This document shows positions 44,325 through 52,844 of a DNA stretch of 64,000 bases, piece by piece. This DNA is from WTJH01 sp049889695 (lineage in GTDB: Bacteria; Bacteroidota; Bacteroidia; Flavobacteriales; Flavobacteriaceae): assembly GCA_049889695.1 (NCBI GenBank), contig JBMHCX010000018.1, forward strand, positions 124,001 through 188,000. Direction: 5' to 3'. Made by a program: the position numbers and the translations under genes. Every line of letters begins with the position of its first letter. Position 1 is the stretch's first letter. The notes below the pieces were generated by a model that was given only the letters and a program-made list of their open reading frames with translations, did not search any database and was not told the origin of the DNA.

Positions 44325-45237
44325 GGCCGATTATCAAAAAAATCCAATAAAATACGGCACTAAAAAAAGCCGTCAGCGCCAAAGGTTTGAGCTGTGCATC
44401 TAACTTCTCAGGTGTAGGAAAGGGTTTCCTCTTAGGAATTCGTAACAAAATCAATAATGGGAGAAGATATGCCAATTGAGCATAGGATAAGGGTTGCGAT
44501 CGAATGATAACTGCGGTGAAACACGCACATGCAATCAATAGAAGGCTAATCTGATATTTAAATGCAGTTGAAAGTCCCCATTGTACGACCAAGGTATTTT
44601 TTCCGGACTGACGATCGTTTTCAAAATCACGCATATTGTTCAGATTAAGTACGCCAACACTCAAGGTACCAAAGACTACCGTAAAGAGAACTGCATCCCA
44701 ACTCAATTGCTGGACTTGAAGAAAGTAGCTGCCAAGGACACTTACCCCTCCAAAAAAGATAAATACAAAGAGGTCTCCCAAGCCTCGGTAACCATAGGCA
44801 TTTTGGCCTACTGTATATTTAATGGCGGCAACCACAGCCAATACCGCTAAGCCTAAAAACAAGAGAACTAAGCCATATTGGTCTGGATTAAATGCTGCGC
44901 CAATCAGAAATATCGAAGATAGCACTCCCAGCAATGATAAAACCCACATAGCTGTTTTTAACGCCTGAGCAGTTAGCAATCCAGATTGTAATGCACGTGC
45001 AGGACCTAGGCGGTTTTCATTGTCCGTCCCTTTTACCCCATCGCCATAATCGTTGGCAAAATTGGAGAGAATCTGAAAAATAGATGCCGTGACAACTGCT
45101 CCCCAAAAAATATGGGATTGGAAGATCCCCGCTTGCCAAGCTAAAGCATTCCCTCCAATAATTCCAGATAATGAAAGCGGAAGGGTTCGCAGACGTGCCG
45201 CTAACACCCATGCCTTAAGCCAATTGGGCTTTGCCAT
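44314..45237 (-). CDS. menA: 1,4-Dihydroxy-2-naphthoate polyprenyltransferase
   Basis: Integral-membrane UbiA-family enzyme that attaches the prenyl tail. 307 residues, multiple helices, with the Asp-rich motifs NFANDYGDGVKGTD (about 59-72) and NNMRDFENDRQSGK (about 195). Between menB and menC in the cluster. Confidence 0.95.
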   Translation of the reverse strand: MAKPNWLKAWVLAARLRTLPLSLSGIIGGNALAWQAGIFQSHIFWGAVVTASIFQILSNFANDYGDGVKGTDNENRLGPARALQSGLLTAQALKTAMWVLSLLGVLSSIFLIGAAFNPDQYGLVLLFLGLAVLAVVAAIKYTVGQNAYGYRGLGDLFVFIFFGGVSVLGSYFLQVQQLSWDAVLFTVVFGTLSVGVLNLNNMRDFENDRQSGKNTLVVQWGLSTAFKYQISLLLIACACFTAVIIRSQPLSYAQLAYLLPLLILLRIPKRKPFPTPEKLDAQLKPLALTAFFSAVFYWIFLIIGHGS

Positions 45238-45247
45238 GTGTTAAAAA

Positions 45248-46069
45248 TTAGGGGAATTTAGGGTATTGTTTAAAGTTTGGCGTTCGCTTTTCCAAAAAGG
45301 CTTTTTTTCCTTCCTGTGCTTCCTCCATCAAGTAATACATCAGAGTAGCATCTCCTGCTAATTGCATGAGACCGTGCTGTCCGTCAAGCTCCGCATTCAA
45401 ACAACGTTTTACCATACGAAGGGCCAGAGGACTCCTTTGTTGCATAATCTTACACCATTCAACAACCGTATCTTCTAAGTCCTGTAATGGAACCACTTTA
45501 TTCACCAAGCCCATATCTAAAGCTTCCGCAGCAGAATATTGCTGGCATAAAAACCAAATTTCACGTGCCTTCTTTTGGCCGACATGACGCGCTAAATAAG
45601 AAGAACCAAAGCCACCATCGAAGCTACCCACCTTAGGACCTGTTTGCCCAAAAATGGCATTATCGGAGGCGATAGTAAGATCGCACACGACATGTAATAC
45701 ATGCCCCCCTCCTATCGCATATCCGTTAACCATGGCTACCACTGGTTTTGGAATTTCTCTAATCCGTTTGTGAAGGTCCAAAACGTTTAGACGTGGAACT
45801 CCATCCTCGCCAACATAGCCCCCTACACCTTTAACGTTCTGATCGCCACCACTACAAAAAGCTTTTTCACCCGCTCCAGTGAAAACAATGACATCTATAT
45901 CTTCACGCTCTCGACATATTTCCATAGCATCTAGCATTTCGAAGTTGGTCTCTGGACGAAAAGCATTGTACACTTGCGGTCGATTAATGGTTATTTTTGC
46001 AATCCCTTCAAAAAGTTCAAACTTAATGTCTTCATAGTCCTTTAGGGTTGTCCACTTTCTCATTTGCAT
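45248..46069 (-). CDS. menB: 1,4-Dihydroxy-2-naphthoyl-CoA synthase
   Basis: Crotonase-fold ring closure of o-succinylbenzoyl-CoA. 273 residues with the oxyanion-hole stretch CSGGDQ and the GGGHVLHVVCDLTIASDNAIFGQ region, VGSFDGGFGSSYLAR, and the C-terminal EKRTPNFKQYPKFP typical of MenB. The start may be M1 or M3. It follows menD after 12 bases. Confidence 0.96.
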   Translation of the reverse strand: MQMRKWTTLKDYEDIKFELFEGIAKITINRPQVYNAFRPETNFEMLDAMEICREREDIDVIVFTGAGEKAFCSGGDQNVKGVGGYVGEDGVPRLNVLDLHKRIREIPKPVVAMVNGYAIGGGHVLHVVCDLTIASDNAIFGQTGPKVGSFDGGFGSSYLARHVGQKKAREIWFLCQQYSAAEALDMGLVNKVVPLQDLEDTVVEWCKIMQQRSPLALRMVKRCLNAELDGQHGLMQLAGDATLMYYLMEEAQEGKKAFLEKRTPNFKQYPKFP

Positions 46070-46081
46070 ACTTCTTTTTAG

Positions 46082-47854
46082 TTATGAATTTTTGTGATGT
46101 GCAAGATATTCAAAATAGCTACTTAAAACATCAGGATTCTTTCGGCTAGGGGTGAATATTTCTAAAATTTGGGGACGATTCGAGGAACGAAAAAAATGTT
46201 TTAAGCTCGATTTTAGTTTCCATGCACTACTGGCCGAGCGATATTTCCATCCATGCATGCGCGCAAAGTGCTTCGCGTTTAGCTTGTGCTGGGTTTCAAA
46301 AAAAATTTCAAACATTCGATCTTTAATCGTGTCCGGAAGGATTCTAAAAATACCTCCTCCTGTATTGTTAATGATAATTAGTCGGAATGAAGAGGGAACC
46401 TCGTTTTTCCAGAGGGCGTTGCTGTCATAAAAAAAGCTGAGATCCCCACTAATACAGAGCGTTGGATGTTGGTTGACGATTGCAGCTCCTAGGGCTGTGG
46501 AAATACTCCCATCGATTCCACTCGTTCCTCGGTTACAATACATATTGTTTAACAAACGGCTATCGAACAATTGGGCATATCTTACGGCAGAACTATTAGC
46601 CATATGTATCTGATAGGCAGTTGGAATACTTCTCCACAGTTGCTGAAAAACATAAAAATCCGAGTAGGACACTTTTTTTTTAAAAAGGTTATGCGCAAGG
46701 AGGCGTTCCTCTAGGATGGATTGTCCAAAACTACGGTACTGGCTCAGCAGCGTTAATTTTTTTTCGACAGCACTAAGCAGCTCCATCAAACTCCCTCCGA
46801 TGGGGGTTACACCCTTAAAATAGGTGTCGTATGCAGGGCTATCGCCAAGGTGGTAATGCTGCTGAGGCGAATATTTTCGTAAAAAATTTTTCACTTTTTT
46901 GGAGACCACAAGCCCCCCAACAGTAATCAGTAAATCGGGCTGTAATTCTCCGAAGATGTCTTCTGCATGCGATTGCCGTTCGATTGGAGCAAGCACTACA
47001 TCGATGTTTTCGATGACCCCTGTTCGCTTGATATTGGATAAAGACTCACTAAAGATCAGGACTTGATCTTTCTTTGAAATATCAGAGAATAGATCACGCA
47101 ATGCATCATCGGCATCTAAAACACCCACCAGGATTAATACCCTAGATGAAGTTTGTAGATCTATCAGAAGTTGTGGTAATGCTGTATTAACCTCGGCTGT
47201 TGGAGATGATTCTAAGGGAATTATATCCTTCGGCTGATATTCTTCTAAACCATAAAGCGGTTCTTCAAATGGGATGTTCAAATGAACTGGTAGTTTAGAG
47301 GAGTATAATTCTCCGAAAGCAGTATAAATGGTCTGTTGATTCGCTTCTAATTGTTTCGCCTGAAGCTCTTCAATGTCTGCTTCGGAATCGTTCACTAGCT
47401 GCTGCCGATTACTCATCAAAATATTAGCAGTTGCATGTTTAACATCCTGCTGAAGAGTTGCCGAAAATGCCGTAAAGGAACCCATGATATTATCCTGACG
47501 TATCGTTTGCCCATCGCCAATATCGATGCGGTAAGAGGGCCGATCGGCCGAAAGAACCAACAAAGGAATGTTACTGTAATAAGCTTCAGCTATGGCTGGT
47601 AAATAATTGAGAACAGCAGAACCAGACGTGCAGACCAAGGCAACAGGCGACTTTAATTGTTGTGCCATTCCCAAGGCATAGAAAGCAGCAGAACGCTCAT
47701 CCACGACACTATGACATTTGAAGTCAGGATGTGCTGTAAAGCTCAGTGTTAGGGGTGCACTCCTCGAGCCAGGGGAAATAATGATATGTTTTATTCCGTG
47801 AACACGACAATTTTCAATGATGAGTTGTGCCGCTGGAATATTTGAAATTTTCAT
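46082..47854 (-). CDS. menD: 2-Succinyl-5-enolpyruvyl-6-hydroxy-3-cyclohexene-1-carboxylate synthase
   Basis: Thiamine-diphosphate enzyme joining isochorismate and 2-oxoglutarate. 590 residues: SPGSRSAPLTLSF start, the ThDP Glu region (VVDERSAAFYALG), and the metal-binding GDLSFFYDSNAL and NNTGGGIF motifs. A perfect -7 element lies in the 40-base gap upstream, so it may have an internal promoter in the men operon. Confidence 0.95.
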   Translation of the reverse strand: MKISNIPAAQLIIENCRVHGIKHIIISPGSRSAPLTLSFTAHPDFKCHSVVDERSAAFYALGMAQQLKSPVALVCTSGSAVLNYLPAIAEAYYSNIPLLVLSADRPSYRIDIGDGQTIRQDNIMGSFTAFSATLQQDVKHATANILMSNRQQLVNDSEADIEELQAKQLEANQQTIYTAFGELYSSKLPVHLNIPFEEPLYGLEEYQPKDIIPLESSPTAEVNTALPQLLIDLQTSSRVLILVGVLDADDALRDLFSDISKKDQVLIFSESLSNIKRTGVIENIDVVLAPIERQSHAEDIFGELQPDLLITVGGLVVSKKVKNFLRKYSPQQHYHLGDSPAYDTYFKGVTPIGGSLMELLSAVEKKLTLLSQYRSFGQSILEERLLAHNLFKKKVSYSDFYVFQQLWRSIPTAYQIHMANSSAVRYAQLFDSRLLNNMYCNRGTSGIDGSISTALGAAIVNQHPTLCISGDLSFFYDSNALWKNEVPSSFRLIIINNTGGGIFRILPDTIKDRMFEIFFETQHKLNAKHFARMHGWKYRSASSAWKLKSSLKHFFRSSNRPQILEIFTPSRKNPDVLSSYFEYLAHHKNS

Positions 47855-47861
47855 AGCCGCA

Positions 47862-47869
47862 CAAAAATA
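47862..47869 (-). promoter_or_regulatory. -7 element before menD
   Basis: The minus strand reads TATTTTTG, exact TAnnTTTG, seven bases before the menD ATG. No TTG at -33. Confidence 0.45.
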
Positions 47870-47894
47870 CGAAAGCTAAAAGGAATCCTCCTCA

Positions 47895-48935
47895 TTAAAG
47901 GACTTTCAAAAAAGTAAGTGCCTTTTGCTCGGTTTCTTCCCATTCTGCCTGAGGATTACTTTGGAGGGTAATCCCCCCGCCGACATAGCAGCGCAACTTT
48001 CCCTGATGATAGGATGCACAGCGAAGATTTACATAAAGCGAAGTTTGCTGGGCAGATTTAAGCCCGACATAGCCTGTGTAGAAACTTCGCGTTTGAGGTT
48101 CATTCGACAAGATAAAAGAGCGAGCACTGTCCGTAGGAAATCCGCAAACAGCAGGGGTTGGATGCAAAACATCAATAAAAGTTGCTAGCGGCTCCTGATC
48201 GACATCTACTCTAAAACGCGTACAAAGATGTTGAACTGGACCTGCTGTGACTGTAGATCGCTGAGCTTTATGGATGCTGTTTTGGGGGACAACCGTAGAC
48301 AGTTGCTCCTCAATATGATCTTCGACATAAGCTTGCTCTTGAATTTCTTTATCCCCCCAAGCTTGCGTCTTATTTGTTGTTCGACGTGTTCCTGCAAGAG
48401 CCATCGTTTCTAGAACTGAACCGGACTGCTTTACGAATATTTCTGGAGAAGCTCCCATCCAAAAGCCTACCTTAGGGTGATAGCAAGCGTAGACAAAAGC
48501 CGTAGGATAGGCCAATAGCATCCGATGAAAAACATGAGGAATTTCGTGCTGGGGATACCCTCCAGTTATTTGTCTAGAGAGGACCACTTTTTGGAATTCC
48601 CCTTCAGTAATTTGTTTTTGAGCTTTGCCGATTAATGAAGTGTATACTTGTTTATCCAACGAGGAGATTGCCTGAAAACCAATCCCTTCCTTTGGAGTAG
48701 AGGTATGGTAGTCGTATGCTTTTGTGAGGTCTTGCGCAATAATGAAATTCGCTTTATCCAACTCAAAAGGGGCCATGCAAAACCCTTGCTCAATTCCAGT
48801 ATCTATGGGGTGTAGTAAATCATTTTTTTGGAATATCGCCCCTAATGATTTTTCGCCCGGTAAACGATAAAAAGCAAATGGTTGTTGTGTATTAAACCCT
48901 TGGAGGAATGCATCAATAAAAGCCAGTTGCTGCAT
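47895..48935 (-). CDS. menF: Isochorismate synthase
   Basis: Converts chorismate to isochorismate, first committed step of menaquinone synthesis. 346 residues of the chorismate-binding fold: FQKVVLSRQI, ETMALAGTRR, and HPTPAVCGFPTDSA with the late GYVGL. Its ATG overlaps the stop of the thioesterase gene as TAATG. No entC or siderophore gene is near, so MenF is preferred over EntC. Confidence 0.94.
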   Translation of the reverse strand: MQQLAFIDAFLQGFNTQQPFAFYRLPGEKSLGAIFQKNDLLHPIDTGIEQGFCMAPFELDKANFIIAQDLTKAYDYHTSTPKEGIGFQAISSLDKQVYTSLIGKAQKQITEGEFQKVVLSRQITGGYPQHEIPHVFHRMLLAYPTAFVYACYHPKVGFWMGASPEIFVKQSGSVLETMALAGTRRTTNKTQAWGDKEIQEQAYVEDHIEEQLSTVVPQNSIHKAQRSTVTAGPVQHLCTRFRVDVDQEPLATFIDVLHPTPAVCGFPTDSARSFILSNEPQTRSFYTGYVGLKSAQQTSLYVNLRCASYHQGKLRCYVGGGITLQSNPQAEWEETEQKALTFLKVL

Positions 48936-49351
48936 TATTTTTTCGTTCTGGAATAGGTCGTCAGTTTACAAAGAGAAACTAAATTTTGGTCTTCATCTGT
49001 CACTTTAATTTCCCAAAGTTGGATAGTTCTCCCGGGATGTATACAATTCGCTCGCGCATAAACAAAGCCTTCTTTGACAGATTTGACATGGTTGGCAGTA
49101 ATTTCTATTCCGCGTACTACTATGTCAGGATTTCTATTGAGAACCTGAACGGCAGAACTTCCGACCGTTTCCGCCAATGCGGCTGTGGCTCCTCCATGCA
49201 ATACTCCATCTGGCTGATAAACTTTCTCATTTACGGGCATACGGGCGGTTAAAAAGTCATCACCCACATCTACAAATTCGATTTCCAAAGTCTCCATGAG
49301 GGTGTTTTTGCAAACAGCATTACACAGGGCTAAAATTTGATCTTTAGTCAT
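48935..49351 (-). CDS. Hotdog thioesterase, probable DHNA-CoA thioesterase (MenI-like)
   Basis: 138 residues; closely resembles the E. coli YdiI/MenI pattern: VYQPDGVLHGGATAALAETVGS with H52 and catalytic E61, and REIxxNHVKSVKEG. As first gene of the men operon (TAATG overlap with menF) it most likely releases 1,4-dihydroxy-2-naphthoate from its CoA ester. A generic PaaI-type esterase is the alternative. Its ATG is four bases after the T run of the dnaK terminator. Confidence 0.82.
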   Translation of the reverse strand: MTKDQILALCNAVCKNTLMETLEIEFVDVGDDFLTARMPVNEKVYQPDGVLHGGATAALAETVGSSAVQVLNRNPDIVVRGIEITANHVKSVKEGFVYARANCIHPGRTIQLWEIKVTDEDQNLVSLCKLTTYSRTKK

Positions 49352-49354
49352 AGC

Positions 49355-49383
49355 AAAAAAAAACCTTCCCGAAGGAAGGTTTT
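49355..49383 (-). terminator. Intrinsic terminator after dnaK
   Basis: On the minus strand, AAAACCTTCC / GGAAGGTTTT, a perfect 10-base stem around TTCG, with a T run at 49363-49355. It begins 15 bases after the dnaK stop and ends just before the menI-like start. Confidence 0.9.
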
Positions 49384-49397
49384 AAAGATTAATCGTG

Positions 49398-51308
49398 TTA
49401 TTTAACTTCCTCAAAATCTACGTCTTGCACATCGTCTCCAGCAGCTTCACCAGCATTTGGTTGGGCTCCATCTGCTTGGGCTTGCGCAGGGTCTCCCCCA
49501 GCCTCTTGCTGTGCTTTATACATTTCCTCAGAAGCATTTTTCCAAGCTTCGTTAATAGCTTCCATAGCCGTATCGATTGCTGTAAGATCGGCAGCTGCGT
49601 GGGCTTTTTTCAGCTCTTCTAGAGCCGCCTCGATCGGAGCTTTTTTATCGGCCGATAATTTATCTCCAAAATCGCTTAGTTGCTTTTCTGTTTGGAAAAT
49701 CATTTGATCGGCTCCATTTAGCTTATCGACTTGTTCTTTCGCTTTTTTATCCGCATCAGCATTGGCCTCTGCTTCCTTTTTCATGCGTTGAATTTCATCT
49801 TCTGTTAATCCAGAAGAAGCTTCAATACGAATGTCTTGTGACTTTCCGGTTGCCTTATCTTGAGCACTTACCTTGATGATACCATTGGCGTCAATATCAA
49901 AGGTCACTTCGATCTGAGGCACTCCGCGTGGGGCCGGAGGAATTCCATCGAGGTGAAATCTTCCTATTGTTTTATTGTCGGCTGCCATGGAACGTTCCCC
50001 TTGAATCACATGAATTTCAACCGAGGGTTGGTTGTCGGCAGCGGTAGAAAATACCTGAGACTTTTTGGTTGGGATTGTAGTATTGGATTCAATCAACTTT
50101 GTCATTACCCCTCCCATCGTTTCAATTCCTAAGGATAAAGGAGTAACGTCTAAAAGTAATACATCTTTAACATCCCCAGTGAGTACACCACCTTGAATAG
50201 CAGCTCCAATCGCCACAACTTCGTCCGGATTTACTCCTTTTGAAGGCTTTTTACCAAAAAACTGTTCTACTTGTTCTTGGATCACTGGAATACGAGTAGA
50301 TCCTCCCACTAAGATAATTTCATCTACATCAGATGTGGATAGCCCAGCATCGCTAAGTGCTTGCTTGACAGGGTCCATTGAACGTTTCACAAGGCTGTCT
50401 GCCAATTGCTCGAATTTAGCTCGAGTCAGTGTAGTTACTAAGTGTTTAGGTCCGCTAGACGTTGCAGTGACATAGGGAAGGTTAATCTCCGTCTGTGTAG
50501 AGGACGACAATTCTATTTTGGCCTTTTCTGCAGCCTCTTTTAATCGTTGCAAAGCCATTGGATCTTCGCGAAGATCCATCCCTTCTGCCGCTTTAAAATC
50601 GTCAGCCAAGAAATTGATAATGACTTGGTCGAAGTCATCCCCTCCTAAATGCGTATCACCGTTGGTGGATAGTACTTCAAATACGCCATCTCCCAATTCA
50701 AGGATTGAAATATCGAAGGTTCCTCCCCCTAAGTCATACACAGCAATTTTTTTATCTGAATCACTTTTGTCCAAACCGTAGGCTAAGGCTGCAGCGGTTG
50801 GTTCATTGATGATACGTTGTACTTTTAGTCCAGCAATTTCACCTGCTTCTTTTGTAGCCTGTCGCTGGGCATCATTAAAATAAGCTGGAACAGTAATCAC
50901 CGCTTCTGTGACGTCTTGTCCAAGATAATCTTCGGCCGTTTTTTTGATTTTCTGCAATGTCATGGCCGACAATTCTTGAGGCGTATAGAGACGTCCGTCG
51001 ATATCTACACGCGGAGTATCGTTATCGCCCTTCACTACTTTGTAGGCTACAGTGCTCGTATCGTTTTGTGATTCAGAGAATTTATTCCCCATAAATCGCT
51101 TGATAGACGCCACTGTCTTAGTAGGGTTAGTGACTGCTTGTCTTTTCGCTGGATCGCCCACTTTAATTTCGCCTCCTTCTACAAAAGCGATCACTGAAGG
51201 AGTTGTTCTTTTCCCCTCGGCGTTGGGAATAACAACGGGCTCATTTCCTTCCATTACTGAAACACACGAATTCGTTGTTCCTAAGTCTATACCGATAATC
51301 TTGCTCAT
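49398..51308 (-). CDS. dnaK: Chaperone DnaK (Hsp70)
   Basis: 636 residues. ATPase domain opening IGIDLGTTNSCVSV, substrate domain and the acidic C-terminal tail ending VQDVDFEEVK. Complete and canonical. dnaJ and grpE are not adjacent. An inverted repeat CTGACA-N3-TGTCAG lies 55 bases upstream of the start. Confidence 0.98.
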   Translation of the reverse strand: MSKIIGIDLGTTNSCVSVMEGNEPVVIPNAEGKRTTPSVIAFVEGGEIKVGDPAKRQAVTNPTKTVASIKRFMGNKFSESQNDTSTVAYKVVKGDNDTPRVDIDGRLYTPQELSAMTLQKIKKTAEDYLGQDVTEAVITVPAYFNDAQRQATKEAGEIAGLKVQRIINEPTAAALAYGLDKSDSDKKIAVYDLGGGTFDISILELGDGVFEVLSTNGDTHLGGDDFDQVIINFLADDFKAAEGMDLREDPMALQRLKEAAEKAKIELSSSTQTEINLPYVTATSSGPKHLVTTLTRAKFEQLADSLVKRSMDPVKQALSDAGLSTSDVDEIILVGGSTRIPVIQEQVEQFFGKKPSKGVNPDEVVAIGAAIQGGVLTGDVKDVLLLDVTPLSLGIETMGGVMTKLIESNTTIPTKKSQVFSTAADNQPSVEIHVIQGERSMAADNKTIGRFHLDGIPPAPRGVPQIEVTFDIDANGIIKVSAQDKATGKSQDIRIEASSGLTEDEIQRMKKEAEANADADKKAKEQVDKLNGADQMIFQTEKQLSDFGDKLSADKKAPIEAALEELKKAHAAADLTAIDTAMEAINEAWKNASEEMYKAQQEAGGDPAQAQADGAQPNAGEAAGDDVQDVDFEEVK

Positions 51309-51362
51309 AATCTTTGATTAATTTACAAGACAATAGTCAATCTTTATGCCAAAATATGATTC

Positions 51363-51377
51363 CTGACATGCTGTCAG
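51363..51377. promoter_or_regulatory. Inverted repeat upstream of dnaK
   Basis: CTGACA TGC TGTCAG, a perfect 6-3-6 inverted repeat between the DinB-like stop and dnaK. Position suits an operator or the upstream part of a stress promoter, but such a repeat also arises by chance. Confidence 0.35.
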
Positions 51378-51965
51378 TTAATCGATTTTTGTGTGACTCC
51401 CGCGAAAAACATTAACCCCGGCATCGACAGGGTTACCACTACTACGCCTAAAACTTACGACTTGTCCGATATGATATTGGGCATCGGCTATTGGGCCTTG
51501 GATCAGGTTCCAGATCGGAAATGAAATATCATTGCTTTGGCTTGAAAAGCGTATTTGAAGTTGTTCAACCTCAGTGGGCTGAAGACGATTTGCCGTTGAA
51601 TATGCCTCCTCTAACTGCATTAGAGTCTTTTCGCGTAGTTGCTCAAAAGACCAATTTTGTGGCATTTGTGAACGAACAAAAGAAGTCCCGTGAATACTGC
51701 TATGAATCATGGAAGCCAGATCGTAGAGATGTTCTAATGTTTGACGCGAAGATCGGGCATTTGTCGATGGGCGATAGTTGAGATCTTCAACACGCAAGCT
51801 CTCAGTAGCCCAATAATAGCGAAAACCTATGGTGCGAATACTGTGTGCCAGCAGATGTGCAGTCGAAATGGAAGTTGGTGGACGGTCCAGATTTTCGAAA
51901 AAAGAACTTTGGGCTTGCAAAGAAACCCCTGGTAGAAAAAAAATAAGGCATATGTAGGTCTTCAT
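51378..51965 (-). CDS. Exported DinB-like protein
   Basis: 195 residues: a signal peptide (about 1-18, MKTYICLIFFLPGVSLQAQ) then a four-helix DinB-like domain with LLAHSIRTIGFRYYW, TLEHLYDL and the late IADAQYHIGQVVSFRR, whose histidines are typical metal ligands of DinB/YfiT hydrolases. Export of a DinB domain suggests a metal-dependent periplasmic thiol-transferase or hydrolase; the substrate is unknown. Upstream of dnaK on the same strand. Confidence 0.75.
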   Translation of the reverse strand: MKTYICLIFFLPGVSLQAQSSFFENLDRPPTSISTAHLLAHSIRTIGFRYYWATESLRVEDLNYRPSTNARSSRQTLEHLYDLASMIHSSIHGTSFVRSQMPQNWSFEQLREKTLMQLEEAYSTANRLQPTEVEQLQIRFSSQSNDISFPIWNLIQGPIADAQYHIGQVVSFRRSSGNPVDAGVNVFRGSHTKID

Positions 51966-52025
51966 GTGAGCTAATTTTAGCAGATCAATAAAAATAACTA
52001 ATTACATTTACAAAAAACTTAAACC

Positions 52026-52844
52026 ATGTCCACTTCGAAAAAAAATTATGCTAGAATAACGACCAATAGTTTATTGGAAATGAAGGCTCATGGGGAAAAA
52101 ATATCTATGCTCACCGCCTATGACTACACCCTTGCCGGTTTAGTAGATCAGGCCGGAGTAGAAGTAATTTTGGTAGGAGACTCTGCCTCTAACGTCATGG
52201 CAGGCCATGAAACTACAGTGCCCATCACCCTAGATGAAATGATATATCATGCTGCTGCAGTGGTCAGAGCAGCAAAAAGAGCCCTTATTTTGGTCGATCT
52301 TCCTTTTGGTACCTATCAGTCCGATTCCAAAGAAGCGCTCCGATCGGCAATTCGCATCATGAAAGAAGCAGGGGCGCATGCAGTGAAACTGGAGGGTGGT
52401 CATGAAATTAAAGAGTCGATTCAGAGAATTATTCAAGCAGGTATTCCTGTTATGGGACATTTGGGACTCACCCCTCAATCGATCTATAAATTCGGGACTT
52501 ACACTGTCCGTGCGCGGGAAGAAGAAGAGGCTCAAAAACTTTTGGACGATGCCAAATTACTCGAAGAAATGGGGTGTTTTGCCATTGTTTTAGAAAAGAT
52601 TCCTGCCGACTTAGCGAATAAAGTTGCTCAGCAAGTTAAAATTCCAATCATCGGAATTGGTGCAGGGGCTAAGGTCGACGGGCAGGTGCTCGTACTTCAC
52701 GATATGCTAGGGATGAACAAAGATTTTAGCCCGCGATTTTTAAGACGATATGCCGATTTAGACCAAGTGATTTCGAATGCCGTTCGCAACTACACTACCG
52801 ATGTGAAATCAGGGGATTTCCCGAATGAAAAAGAACAGTATTAA
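52026..52844 (+). CDS. panB: 3-Methyl-2-oxobutanoate hydroxymethyltransferase
   Basis: Makes ketopantoate, first step to pantothenate and CoA. 272 residues with MLTAYDYTLAGLVDQAG, VGDSASNVMAGHETTVPITLDEM and IGIGAGAKVDGQVLVLHDMLG. TACATTTA at 52003, near -7 consensus, precedes it. The pseudouridine synthase start lies 20 bases inside its end. Confidence 0.96.
   Translation: MSTSKKNYARITTNSLLEMKAHGEKISMLTAYDYTLAGLVDQAGVEVILVGDSASNVMAGHETTVPITLDEMIYHAAAVVRAAKRALILVDLPFGTYQSDSKEALRSAIRIMKEAGAHAVKLEGGHEIKESIQRIIQAGIPVMGHLGLTPQSIYKFGTYTVRAREEEEAQKLLDDAKLLEEMGCFAIVLEKIPADLANKVAQQVKIPIIGIGAGAKVDGQVLVLHDMLGMNKDFSPRFLRRYADLDQVISNAVRNYTTDVKSGDFPNEKEQY

Noticed and set aside
47895..48935. Isochorismate synthase as EntC of a siderophore pathway
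   Set aside because: It is embedded in the menaquinone cluster and no siderophore genes are visible.
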